From contig FJUW01000004.1 in NCBI GenBank assembly GCA_900074885.1, forward strand, positions 2,516,578 to 2,580,577: DNA of 64,000 bases. The letters run 5' to 3'. The notes beneath the pieces are model-generated. The model was not told the origin of the DNA, did no database searches, and worked only from the letters and a program-made list of their open reading frames with translations. Source of the stretch: Rhynchosporium graminicola. Taxonomy: Eukaryota; Ascomycota; Leotiomycetes; Helotiales; Ploettnerulaceae. Position numbers and translations under genes: made by a program. Below are positions 11,632 through 22,723 of the stretch, piece after piece; position 1 is the first letter of the stretch; each line of letters begins with the position of its first letter.

Positions 11632-14140
11632 ACGAGCGGTTGGAAAAAGATGAGCATGTAAATATATTGTTGGATATCCATTTGCAAAGCATATGAAATA
11701 ATGAAGAGTGTTGAAAGTGCGTTACAGCCTAATTGATATAAAGAATCTTTCGGACCAAGTGAGCAGCGGCACGAGACGCTCGTGTTACATGGAAACTCGG
11801 GTATTCTCGCCCCCACCCTCCACCCTCTCACATTTCTTCCGCCTACTTTTTCGTTGGCAAAAGAAGAAACCCAGGCCCTCTAGACTGAACTGCCCGATGA
11901 TTTTTAAGCCAGATTCAAAATGTTCACCAGATTGGATGACCTTAGACAATACTCAGTCACCTTGAAGACTGGATGAGGGAAATATGGAACTATACCATAG
12001 ATGTCAGAAAACACTTCGCTCGTATTATAGCTGATGAAATCAGTCCAACATCCACATCTCGAACACCTCAGCTCTACGCTGTACAATTCCCCTTCTCCAT
12101 TCCATTCCACGCTACGATATCTCTCATCTGTAGTCCAGAGCCTAGTATTACGCGTCAGTCAGTCCTTTGCCAGGTGGTTCGGGTCGGGAGTGCTGCGAGC
12201 GTTGTGGTGCTGGTCAGACGGTACAGCTAACCTCTCTCTCTCTTCATTGTTTCGCTTTTATTCTTCACTTGGGTAACTCTGGACTCTGTTCAGGTCTCGA
12301 CGTGTTTTTCTGATTGTAGTTCTTTATCCCCCACTCAAAAGCTAATTTGAGGGAAGATGTCTGAAATATTCCTTCTTCCTTGACATGGAATTATTGCTTT
12401 GATCAAAACTCAAACGCGTTGCATTTTCGTGATAGCATCGTAGGAAGAAGATAGAGCCCTCGGAATGCGCTCGTGACTTTGCTTGATGCTCACTTTCTCC
12501 TGAAGTATCCTTTACTTCCTGCCGTTTGTTTTTCCTTGTGGATAGTTGGGGGTTGGTACTTTAGGGCTAGGGTTACAGAATCTTGTGATTTATTTAGGGC
12601 GTTTAGTAGGCGGTGCTGCGATGACTCTACTCTTACATGTAGGAACTGCCTTCAGTAGCCCTACCGCTGATCTATCTGAGCTACGCTTCTACTCAGTGAT
12701 GCCTCCTGCTATGCTTCGTAAACCTGGTACGCTTCAGCCTCGTGTCTGACCTTTATTTGCGAAATCAGGACGATATCATACTCCAAGTTTCTCCAAATCC
12801 GAGAGACTTGCGAGCGCCTCGGACTTGCAGCTGGAAACATAGACACAGATTAACTCGGACGCAGCGAATTGCCTAAATCCTTCGAATTCTCGGTTTCGGT
12901 GCTTCTTAGCTCTGTAGCTATCAAGTCGGGCAAAGAAAAAGAAATCTCATTATGATTGCATCGCGCCAGCGTAGTAAAGTGCAAGACTTTTTATATCAGT
13001 ATCAGAGAAGTTTGCGATTTCTGTGATAAAGCTCGTCCAAACCAATCTTCAGCACCGCACGACCCCTTTTCCTCTCGCTTAACAACCAAACAACCAAACC
13101 CTCGGAACCGCCAAGCTATGCATGCATGCATATCTAGGTAGTATACCCGCTACGCTCTCACTGGCTCGCCCAGAAGCAAGCTCGTCCGTATTGCAGGGTC
13201 TGTAAGGAGGGGTCTATATTTGGAGGATATGGAGATGGTTAGATGGTGGAAAGAGGAGGAGCTAGAGTGAGTAGCGCCAGAAGCTAAATTTTGAGACGTG
13301 CAACAGTAGGGAGCGGGGTGTGTGAAGTTGGAGATTGCGAGGGGATGAAGGATTGGGGGCTGAAAGTTCGGGTTGGGTTCGAGTGAGTGGGGAGTGAGGG
13401 GACGGCTGCGTAGGTTGTTGTACTGCCCGTTTCCTGGTGTTATGTGTTTCCCGAGGGGAATATTGGTGGGCTGGTTTTGTCATTGCTCCTTTATTTTTGA
13501 GGTGTGTATTAAAATGTAGTGAAAGATTCGGACTCGCGTGGAGGTTCGAATTACGAAGATGCTCACTTGTAGATATGCCTCGATACTGCCTGAACATACT
13601 TCGTAATCATGAAAGATGGATCTCCTGACTGAAAAGTGGGCTTGTTTATTTGAGGCTTGTTAGTCGAAAAGCATAAAGTTTCCGCATGGACATTTATATC
13701 AAGTGCTTCAACGTCACCTAATCTTTTCGTGGCTCAACTAGATTCGTAATTTGAGACAAAGATTTGTTTACGAGGCTCTGAAATTGCTTCGCCTAAGAAG
13801 AATTAAACTGGTGTCAGGTGGAAGATTCCGATGGTAAATACTTTCTTAGAATTAGGTTCCCTGTACAGAGCTTCATCCATTATCTTCGGACCTTTAGCTG
13901 GCTTTCAGGACATTTCGGAGTCTGCGTTTGGTGCCATAGCATGACCCTAATACGTGTGAACTTTCCCCTTGCCGCGCCAGGGGGCCGGACAGATAAGCCG
14001 TAAACTATGGCAGGCTCGTGAACCCCTACAATAAATGTTTCCTCCTCCTACTTACTCATAATCCGAGGACTCCGAGTATGTCCAAGTCATAATGCGGGGC
14101 ATAAGCCGGTGGACAACAGGCCATTTGACTTGAGAAGACT
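11632..14140. other. 2.5-kb gene-poor spacer
   Basis: Downstream of the AFG1-like gene. Open frames up to 192 codons exist, but the longest lies antisense to the AFG1 gene and none shows a family motif. I see a short ATGCATGCATGCAT word near 13119 and nothing else structured. Confidence 0.4.
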
Positions 14141-14169
14141 CCCTTGTGACAGCCAAGATGGTTTCTGTG

Positions 14170-14450
14170 AAATAATGTGATTAAGCCACTCGCCCTTTTC
14201 CCACGTCTCGAGCCTCATCTGGAGCGCCCTTGCCCTCGACCTACGGTCTGTTCCCTCCTGCCCCAGATTTCACTTGAGTGACGTGTGTAACTAAGTGTGA
14301 CGTCGGAAGTCTTAGGCAAGGTTTTTGTGAAACACCTGATCTTCCGGGTGGCTTTAGTGGGACCGCTTGCACTGTTTGTGAGAATACTTGGTGCAGGTGT
14401 ATTTATTACAGATATCCTCTAGGCGGGCAGATGTCAAAGATCTGGGAAAA
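14170..14450 (+). pseudogene. Broken relative of the cysteine-rich secreted protein gene
   Basis: Diverged copy of the gene at 16802-17099. The stretch around 14207-14235 matches its signal-peptide region (TCGAGCCTC then GAGCGCCCTTGCC) and encodes SSLIWSALA against SSLFSSALA. A second block at about 14296-14405 reads CDVGSLRQGFC, then GTACTVCENTWCRC, a cysteine arrangement like that of the intact protein. The position of the start codon reads GTGATTAAG rather than ATGAAG, and the GT of the intron-1 donor reads CT, so two separate lesions argue against a functional gene. Homology resumes downstream around 14736-14810. An alternative start or splice pattern cannot be excluded without transcripts. 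Confidence 0.55.
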
Positions 14451-15191
14451 ATGCCGGCACCTGCCAAAAAGATGATAATAGGGTAGCAACCTGTTACTAA
14501 TGGTTCTGATATGGTTAGCTTTTAATTGATATGTATCGATGGGAAGTTCCACGATGTCATGTATCAGGTGACAGGAGGGTGCCCCAATTCGGTGCGCGGC
14601 ACTAACCGTCCCATCCGCCAGGTTCACCCCAGAATTTAGTCAGCCCACATCCTAGATGGTTTCCCCAACCCCACACTTGTTAGACTTCATATCATGAAAA
14701 TTATCTCAAAGGTAAATGCGTGGCCGTTGAGTAATTGATTGACCATCAAGGCTCTTCAAGTTAGTGTTCGATTTCCCTCTCATCTCACCTCCAGCTGAAA
14801 TATCTAACTTTTTGAGATATCCGATCACTCGTGATATTCGCTACGCTGCGATCAGGATTGGGAAGCTCGAACCCGAATATATGATTCCAGGAGACTTCTG
14901 GAACTTGCGGAGGAGCATCAAAGTGTAGATACTTTTCAATTTCGAATGCAAAGAAAATAATCAATTAACCTTCTAATATGTCTTCATCCCAATCTCGATC
15001 GCAGCGCAGCGCAGCACAGGGTATGGTCGTGAGAGCATCTGCCATTAAGATGTCCCTATCCCTGCCAAGCCTTCAGACCCTCGATTTTTAAGGTGAGGCA
15101 GGAGAGGGAATCGACGATCGTGTGGACTTTCCAGGTTTAAACCAATCAGAAGTTCAGATGGTTGTCGATGCCGTATCATACATCGAGCATA

Positions 15192-15984
15192 CAGTGAAAC
15201 CCCTGTTATAACGATCACCGTTATAACGATATTTCCATTATAGCGATATATTTCCACGGACGGAGCGTTTTCTCATACAATTCCCAATATCAACGATATC
15301 GTTACCAAATTGCCGTATATCGTTATATCAGTTCAGCTCGGTATGCCTCGAATATCAATTACAATTGAGCAGCGACGAGCTCTACGATAGGTATTCCGGA
15401 GTTAGTTTACAAACGTCAGTGATACGACAATTTATAACTGCTTCCGGAAATCAACTCTAGTCGCAGCTCTAATAGCTCTTCCGATATCACCTCAGCTAGC
15501 TGATCTTGCATAGCTTTATCAACAAGCTTCAACAGTAGCAGATATCAGGGACGCTATGAGTTTAAGTAACTTCTTGAACCCCCCGGAAGAAGCTATAACG
15601 GACGCAATTAATATAGAGAACGAGCAGACTGACGACGCTTTATTACAAGAGATAATAGAAGATCACTTGCAAAGCGAAACTCCAGAGGATGAAGACGAGG
15701 CTAGAGACTCAGTTCTAGAGCCAGAATACTCTATTCAAGACGTAAGGCAGGCTTTAAAGGTATTACTTTGCTTTACAGAGAAGCAAAGAACTATGAATAT
15801 AAGTTATGTACGAGTAATTAAGCGCTACGAGCAGGAGTTGCAGTCTATAGAGAGAGACTCGCTCTCCTAGGGTTCCCTTAATAGGTGGCTTATATAATAC
15901 AAACTCGTTCCTTTATAACGATATATCCGTTATAACGATATTTTTGACTGTCCCGAATCAATCGTTATAACAGGGGTTTCACTG
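15192..15984 (+). mobile_element. pogo/Tigger-like DNA transposon, internally deleted
   Basis: 793-bp element flanked by TA dinucleotides (15190-15191 and 15985-15986). It has perfect 24-bp terminal inverted repeats, 15192-15215 and 15961-15984, beginning CAGTGAAACCCC. Further copies of the word GTTATAACGATAT lie just inside both ends, giving sub-terminal repeats as transposase-binding sites would. Near the left end an ATG at 15344 starts PRISITIEQRRALR, typical of the N-terminal helix-turn-helix of pogo transposases, and then meets a stop. On the right an open frame (15556-15870) resembles the acidic C-terminal tail of pogo/Tigger transposases. The DDE catalytic core is missing, so this is a non-autonomous deletion derivative. 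Confidence 0.85.
15556..15870 (+). pseudogene. C-terminal fragment of a pogo-family transposase
   Basis: 104-codon open frame inside the element at 15192-15984. The product is strongly acidic (many Glu and Asp, for example DEDEARDSVLEPE) followed by IQDVRQALKVLLCFTEKQ and a basic end. This arrangement fits the tail that follows the DDE domain in Tigger/pogo transposases. It lacks the catalytic domain and DNA-binding domain, so it should not be annotated as a host gene. Confidence 0.65.
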
Positions 15985-16627
15985 TACTAAGTACTTTTAT
16001 ACGACCTTTTGTAAGTACGAAAGTGCTTCCCCACTTTCGGAAATTTGTCATAATGTCAAGAAATTACGACTATTCCCCCTAAGTTCCCTGGCCTTCAAGA
16101 ATGTTTCCTAGCATCGCAATGCTAGCACTGCTCAATTGATATATGAAAATTTTTGACAACGTAAGAAGGTACTCTTCATGCAAGAAAATCTTAAGGAAAG
16201 ATGTGAATATTTGTAAGAGGTCGGCCACATATTACGTCCCCCAATACGAAAGGGGATCCCAGGTAGATCTCGCCCAGCACTACGGAGGCACAGCGTTTGA
16301 GTGTTGTTATAGAGCGAGCAGGGTGCTAAAGAACTTTACTGCAAATCGTAATATCTGTGTAACGCACTGAGTTCCCCTTTACTACTTGGGTAATTTTTGC
16401 TTAGCTATAGACCTGGTTACTTCCACATGTAGTAAGTCTACGTGACCCCCTGCTAACTCTATGACAATACTCAGTCGCTGTACCATCATATATCTATACA
16501 AGAAATTTTTAGAGCGAAGTCTTATTTCGATATTATTCTAAGTGAAACATTACCTGGACTGGAGGTTTAAGGCTTATTAAGGGGTCGGGTGAGCGGGTGA
16601 GATTGTACTGTAGCGCAGTCCAAGATG

Positions 16628-16635
16628 TATATAAA
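16628..16635 (+). promoter_or_regulatory. TATA box of the cysteine-rich secreted protein gene
   Basis: TATATAAA about 167 nt upstream of the ATG at 16802. The CT-rich leader between them (AATCCTCCTTCTACTCCTAC region) is typical of well-expressed fungal secreted-protein genes. Confidence 0.5.
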
Positions 16636-16801
16636 GCAGAATCCCATCTCGCGTTCCACCACAACACATCATTTCGAAATCCTCCTTCTACTCCTACACC
16701 ACGAGCATCCGCCCTTCTGAAATCAGATTTCGCTTCCTGCATCAGCCTTCTCACTACTCTACGATAGGGTCAACTCCACGCTTTTTACTCAAGTCCTCAA
16801 C

Positions 16802-17099
16802 ATGAAGCTCCTTCTCACCCTTTGCCTCGTCACGAGCCTCTTCTCGAGCGCCCTTGCCAACGTACGGCCTTTTCTCTCCCGCCCTAGATTGCAGATGACT
16901 GACCTATAGAACAGACATGCAAGATTCAGTATGGCGAAAGCATGTGTCTCACTCCTGAGAATCCGGACTATGATGCAATCGCTTGCGAGGTACGTTGAAT
17001 ACTCTGTATAGCATGTTCGCTACTAATGTTCTTTAGGATACCAAATGTAAAAAGGGTACATGCGAAGTGAACGCGAACAACGTAGCCACCTGTCATTAA
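16802..17099 (+). CDS. Small cysteine-rich secreted protein (effector-like)
   Basis: Predicted 65-aa precursor from three exons: 16802-16861, 16915-16989 and 17037-17099. Both introns (53 and 47 nt) are GT-AG and all joins are phase 0. The first exon is almost exactly a signal peptide, MKLLLTLCLVTSLFSSALA. The mature peptide of about 46 residues has six cysteines (TCK, MCL, ACE, KCK, TCE, TCH) with spacing C-x7-C-x12-C-x3-C-x4-C-x9-C, suggesting three disulfides. Another acceptor 13 nt upstream (TATAG) would destroy this pattern, which supports the one chosen. I do not recognise a family. Small size, six Cys, secretion signal and location in a repeat-rich, gene-poor block are what candidate effectors or antimicrobial peptides look like, but function is inference. 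A broken copy lies at 14170-14450. Confidence 0.72.
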
Positions 17100-18500
17100 A
17101 GGCTTCAATCTTGTGGTCGATTGGGATCGTCAGCAGCATGACGATGGGAGCTATCTCAGAGGTGAACGCGTGGCTTTGAAGGATATCGACGATGATTGGA
17201 CAATTAGGGGATGGTACTTTGACGGTGTTTCGCTTTCGCGGCTATCGGCCTTACAAGCAGATAGTTGATCGACCATTAAGGCTCTTTGAGCTAATCACTT
17301 TTTCACTGTTGCCCTTCATGTGAAATTTCTACTGAGGTAGTCCAAATGTCCGACTATTTAACGTATAGGAAGAGTACGAGCTCAAAACTCATGATACGAT
17401 GAGGAATGTCTGAAGTCCACAAGGCAGACACAGACGCATGGAGCCTGTGCTCGCTAAGCCATTGGACTAGACAAATGCATTTTGAGGGTTCATGAACTGA
17501 TTGAATGCAGCAAGACACCACCTACGAATAAAAATCGAAATTTTGCATTCGAACCGTAATGATTACATATGAGTTTCGCATTGTAGGATCGAAGAAATAT
17601 ATTATATAAGTACTCGCAACCATCTTTCAATCGTATCCAAAATACGTTCACATGGTACCAGGGGGCAGTAATACTACTTCGTGCAGGCTCCTTAAAAGGT
17701 AGATTCGGCGTCCGTGCGCACTCGATCATCAAGAAATCTACACAATTCAGCTTGCAGAGGACTATTTCATACTTGATAAACACCTTTCGAATAGAACTTT
17801 ATATATATGCTAATTTTCAGCTTTCTAATCAATGTAATAACTATTGCAGGACGCTGTTTTTCATGACTGTATATAGGGATATCAACTTTACGTTTTTTGG
17901 GCCAAGTACGAAGTATATATGGGGCCACCCATTGTATTACTCCCCCTTTGAATAAATTATAATTCTGACGCTCGTACCACAACTGAAATTTCGAGGTTTA
18001 TTCAGGGGAGGATAGTTGAGAACTTGAGAGAGGTTGGCTACATTTCATATAAACCCAGGTACCACATGAACCTTTTTAAATTAGCACCCCGTCAGATTCA
18101 TTCCCTTAATGCAGCTGAAGCTTTAATCGTGCCCGTGAGCTCCTTCCAGCCCCTCGTTAGGTGGTGTCGCTGATCAACTTGGAATACGTAGTAATATGGA
18201 ACAGCTGACTAATAAATAGCTAATGCTTATAGTAAGGTATACTAACCAAATTTCTATGCCGCAATATTGTCAATCAATATAAGTAAATGCAAGTAAACAG
18301 AAATAATATGACTAAGAGTAAATAGTTGAGCTTCTCTAAATCCAAGTAGTCTACTAGGTCATCGCTCGCAGGCGCCCAGCAATAGTTAGTCTATCTCCTG
18401 GAAAGTTAGCCTCAGCGTTCAAGCTCTCTTTTACGCTCCTGTATATACCTTTGAAAAACCTGCAAACGAAGTTATTTCCAAATCAAAGCAGGTATATCGA
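17100..18500. other. AT-rich spacer with repeat fragment
   Basis: No gene supported. It includes a block at about 17260-17345 that matches 14736-14810 downstream of the broken paralogue, and a 50-bp repeat copy at 18163-18212. Plus and minus open frames near 17490-17980 are AT-rich and lack recognisable content. Confidence 0.45.
18163..18212 (+). repeat. 50-bp dispersed repeat, copy 1
   Basis: Matches 20205-20254 at about 45 of 50 positions in direct orientation, sharing GGTGTCGCTGATCAA and ATGGAACAGCTGACTAA. Four of five differences are C/T, mostly with T in this copy, which suggests RIP. Confidence 0.75.
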
Positions 18501-18849
18501 CTAAGTTTTATTATATCGTAGCTTCTTTGTCCCTAGAAGCCTAATGCGCGCGCTGTCGATACTTTTAATAGAATACGTATACCTCACATATAACGCCGCC
18601 TCGCTCTTCGCAAATCGTAGCTCCCACCTCTCGTGTATACCGACGTTATCAAAGGCTCGTAAAATAATGAATTTATCACTAAGTTAAAGGCAGGTAGCTC
18701 TCTCCTGGGATTAGATCTTCAATCATCTGATATAAGAGGTGAAAAGCTAGGTCCGCGTAAGGATTATTATTACCTGCCAGCAGAGCGTCGATTGCGTAGT
18801 AGTCATTGGTACTCCTGTTATAATAAGAGAAAGTCCAAGTGGTCTTGAC
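18501..18849 (-). pseudogene. Coding relic of unknown family
   Basis: Reading the minus strand from 18849, an open stretch runs KTTWTFSYYNRSTNDYYAID, then LAFHLLYQMIEDLIPGESY, and stops at 18681-18679. A one-base shift reopens at 18677 with DKFIILRAFDNVGIHERWEL and runs to a stop at 18503-18501. Residue composition (aromatic and charged residues, few low-complexity runs) looks like real protein, and there is no start codon or splice context that would make a gene. I do not recognise the family; a transposon-encoded or decayed host gene is equally possible. Confidence 0.4.
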
Positions 18850-19358
18850 CTAGTTTATGAATTTCAAGAACAGTCGGGTTATGCGAATTTCTACGGTTTA
18901 CATCGCCTGTCTAGCATGAAGCAGCCACCTGTTTTGGTGGTTGAGCCATGCAAAATAATGTTTTACTATTTCCGAGGCATTAGAAACAATTGGCCTCTCT
19001 AGTTTACCTCTTCTTCTTGGAACATGGGGTTGACGATTCGTCGGTGTTAGTCTGAACCGTGGATGCATTTACGGAGTACGGAAGAGTACTTATAAGTACG
19101 AGTACGATGGAGATCGATCGTTGCTGATCGTTTGCTGTCAAAAACGGGGACAAGTATTTCATCAATGATCAATCAGTACCCCCGAGTAGGCATCGCTTTA
19201 CGAAATAGCTACTTTACACATTGGGCTCTTTCGGATCTGTGCTTCTAAAGTGGCACATCAGATGAGCCCTTCCTTCTGCCCTGCTCGCTGGTTTACCACC
19301 TTTCCCTTTCCTGCTCCTTTTCCCCGCGTCCTACGTCGATCTCTTGACATACTTAGTA

Positions 19359-19537
19359 CAGGGGGTAAATAATGTACAATTCTAAGCCATGCACTCTAAA
19401 TACTTTATGACAGTTTTCCCAGTAAACTACATACATAGTATTGCTTTATCATTGGTTAGGACCCTTATAGAGACTCCCTATAGTAGAATCTCGTTGAGTA
19501 ACGCACAGACTCTACTTTGCATATTATTTACCACCTG
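19359..19537 (+). mobile_element. MITE-like element, copy 1
   Basis: About 179 bp starting CAGGGGGTAAATAATG and ending ATTATTTACCACCTG, so the ends are imperfect inverted repeats. TA precedes the left end. The whole unit matches the reverse complement of 30900-31081 along its length, for example ACAGACTCT, TGCACTCTA and CTTTATGAC blocks. No coding capacity. Confidence 0.75.
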
Positions 19538-20204
19538 AATCAAGTAAGGTAAGACCCATTCCGTAAGACCGAAAAAAGGTATCGTCAAGATACTGTACTG
19601 TAATTATCCAGGAATAAAAGTGGCCGGCCGACTGGACAATTGGCAGTTGGTCACTGTACGCTAGGTATTTGATTGACGGACGAAGTTGCCCGTCGGGTTC
19701 AGGCCACCACCTGCTCTAGCTTTTCAAAGAGGGTGGCTACAGATTAGATTACCGACCCGGGACTGAGCTTACACTAGAATTGACTACAGTCCAGACTACA
19801 AGAGAAATACTTTGTATTGCAATCTACACACCACGTAATCATCATTGTGCTCCAAGTAAATTTACTGCTCTGTCACCTACCGAGCCCCTTTGTTTCCTGC
19901 CACGTGATTCGCCATTGTTGACTGGCGAGCAGTATGCGAAGTGAAGAGGTCAAAATGGATTATTGCCTCGTACTCCATTTGATCAAAGGAACTTCCGGGT
20001 TCATCTAATCAGTTTCCAATATAATTGTCTTACTTTAATTCGATCATGTTATGTATCCTTCAGCAAAGCCAAATAAGGTTTAAATGTATAGCTGAGGTCT
20101 GACTTTTAAGCTTTAGACTTTCAGACGAGAAATCTACAGAGTATAAACAAGTATTAATGTGGAGTCACGTTTGAAGTGAGCCACATAACCCTACGAGTAC
20201 TAGA

Positions 20205-20254
20205 GGTGTCGCTGATCAATTCGGAACACGTAGGAACATGGAACAGCTGACTAA
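20205..20254 (+). repeat. 50-bp dispersed repeat, copy 2
   Basis: Direct partner of 18163-18212. Sequence on both sides differs between the copies, so the repeat boundary is sharp. It keeps C at four positions where the other copy has T. Confidence 0.75.
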
Positions 20255-20784
20255 AGGCTTACCTGGCACTGTACTTGCTTTCTCCGTTGGTCTGAACCTG
20301 TCCACAGTGGGTTTGCGGGGATATTTGCGTAGAATCGACCCATGATGTAGGCTCTGTCAGACTCAGACCCACGGAGAAAGCGAGTAGTATGCTACCAGTA
20401 TTTTCCAGCCGTAACTCTCTAACTCACATAACTTAATGCCATCGAACTCCGCTAGTGCATCCGGAAAGGTTCCTTTGACAGAAATAATCCGGGAGGCTTG
20501 ATTTCAGAGCAATCGCAATTATTCAGCCCACAGAATGCCTTCTTTCAAAATTACTTGGCCATTTATCTTGCTCGTTCTGCTTTTATATGGCCAACAATGC
20601 CTTTGGAATGACCAGCTTATAAAATAGTTATAAATTTATAATCTACTTGGATGTTAGGGAGGGACTTGATAAACTTCAAGGTTAAATCTAACCGAAGGTC
20701 AAATATAGATAATGTCTTATCGTAAGTAATCTCGAACAGGGGCTTGGCTGAACGGGGTACCATATGGAAAGGTCTTGATCACGA

Positions 20785-20792
20785 TATATAAA
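20785..20792 (+). promoter_or_regulatory. TATA box of the BNR-repeat gene
   Basis: TATATAAA 48 nt before ATG 20833 and 78 nt before ATG 20863. Spacing to a start site some 30 nt downstream leaves little leader before the first ATG, which favours the second. Confidence 0.45.
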
Positions 20793-20832
20793 GAAAATCT
20801 TCCTCCCGCGTCCCTGCTTGGTTTCCCTAGGA

Positions 20833-22039
20833 ATGCCCACCACGCCCATACAGCTCTACAAAATGTATTTCCTTACCTTGGCAACCCTTCTCTTCTCGTA
20901 TCAGGCTGTCGCCGCTGATGCACCTAAGCCTTTCGGTCTCTTTAACCACAGCATCATCCATGCACCCGTTGGAAAGGAACAGATGACCTACCCACGTTAT
21001 GCTGAGCTCGCAGATGGCACACTCCTCGCAACAACATGGCTGGAACAAGGTACAGGAGGAAAACACTTTCCTGTCTTCGAAAGTAAAGATGGCGGTGCTC
21101 ACTGGACACATGTCTCCGATCTAGTAGATAAGGTCAATGGCGTGGGAATAGCTGCTCATCCTTTTCTGAGTCAGCTGACTGAAGATCTCGGCGACTACAA
21201 AGCTGGAACCATCATTGCGACTTTCAATAGCGTTTACCATAATTCCACTGGCGCCGCAACAATACTAGATCTGTACATCAGCACAGATCGGGCGAGATCT
21301 TGGAATTTTGTCAGCCAAATCGCTACGGGAGGTCCAAAAAACACAAATGCCCCGGTCTGGGAAGCGTTCCTCCTGTGAGTAGTGCATATCTTTCGCTTCG
21401 ACCATCTGCTAACGTCTCAGGCCATATAAAGGACAGTTGGTTGCATACTATACAGATGGACGAGATGCTAAGCATAGCCAGAAGCTGTCCCATCAAACCA
21501 CGACAGATCTAAAAAACTGGGGACCCGTCGTAGATGACGTTGTGTACCAGAATTCCACTTTCAGACCAGGAATGTCCGTGATAGAGTATATTCCACCTCT
21601 GGACCAATGGATCCTTGTCTACGAACTTCTCACGGGTGTAGACTCTTACGGAGCGAACTTCCCAGTTTGGTACGTGATGGCGAAGTCGCCTCTCGAGTTC
21701 CGAAATTCCGTCCCCAGACCAATCATAGTCAACAAGAAAACTGCTCCAAACGCATGTCCTTACGTGGCATGGAGCCCTGTCGGTGGACCGAATGGTACCA
21801 TTGTGGTCACGTCAACGAATAAACCGGTATACACAAACTCCCACGGCGGTGCCATCGACAAGTGGGAGGAACATGACACTCCTGCAAGGTCTACATACTC
21901 TCGATCTATTCAAATCTTCAAGAAGTTCCCCGACCACCTGGGGATTTACGAAGGAGACTCGGCTGATGAATGGGGCAAAGGACCGCACGTCCCGTACTCG
22001 TTCACGGTCGTGTCTCTTCGCGAGACCTTGTTGAAATGA
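20833..22039 (+). CDS. Secreted BNR/Asp-box repeat protein (GH93/sialidase-like fold)
   Basis: Predicted 386-aa secreted protein with a six-bladed beta-propeller signature. Exons 20833-21374 and 21421-22039 join across a 46-nt intron (CT|G, giving AFLLPYKGQLVAYYTDGRD). An in-frame ATG at 20863 gives a cleaner signal peptide (MYFLTLATLLFSYQAVAADA) and a 376-aa product; the TATA position favours it. A clear Asp-box, SKDGGAHW, is near residue 93 and a weaker STDRARSW near 159. YYTDGRD, HQTTTDLKNWGPVVDD, RPGMSVIEYIP and NGTIVVTSTN are typical of the fungal BNR family that includes exo-arabinanases (GH93) and exo-sialidases. Substrate is not decidable here; plant-wall arabinan is one possibility. 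The gene lies at the edge of the repeat-rich block. Confidence 0.82.
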
Positions 22040-22723
22040 AAAGAAGGAAGGTGCTTGTGGAGATGTTGAGGTAACAATAGATCAATCTGTCGTATAACTA
22101 TGGTTTGGTCTGCCTGACTGGTTACTTTGGCGGGTAGTTATGTGAACACGAATATCAAATTGAAGCTCTTCGGAAAACCTTCAACGGAACTTAACTTTCA
22201 TCATCGTTATTTCGGTCTCATTATCACTTTCGTCTGTTCAAGATCTGTGTTAAATCATCTAGGGTTCTGAGTATCAAGTCTAACCTCGCTCTTGATTCCT
22301 GAACTGAACACTAAGAGATATTCTGGTGCTTTAGCTCGATTTGGAAACAGGCATGAAAAGAAGACACTCTCACATCCCAACATTATTTCAAAGTCACGAA
22401 TATAGTACAAAACCACTCAGACTAACAGTCGAATATGATGTAACGAGTTTATGACTTAAATAACGTCAGAATTGTGGAAGATAATTCATCAGACTTTGAT
22501 ACAGGGTGCGTCGCGGGAAACGGATTGGCTTAGTCTCGCTAAATTGTTGATCGAATTCTTTGTGTGTATTTTTGCTTCTGTTCTGTTTTCATCCTACGCT
22601 ACCCATAGACATGTCTTTGTTCTTTTTCAATTTGTGTATCTCCTTTGTACCACTGCATGTCATATTTTGCAAGCCATGCGCTCTGATGCACGACTCGATC
22701 GACACCCTATATCAATATCGAAG
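22040..22723. other. Intergenic between BNR-repeat and 2EXR genes
   Basis: AT-rich spacer and probable promoter. In-frame ATG at 22677 could extend the next gene by 16 codons. Nothing else seen. Confidence 0.45.

Larger units (their letters stand above)
18850..20832. other. Repeat-rich spacer
   Basis: No gene supported. It contains a small inverted-repeat element (19359-19537), the second copy of the 50-bp repeat (20205-20254), and the promoter of the BNR-repeat gene at its right end. Confidence 0.45.

Noticed and set aside
11253..11831. 192-codon minus-strand frame
   Set aside because: It is antisense to the last exon of the AFG1-like gene.
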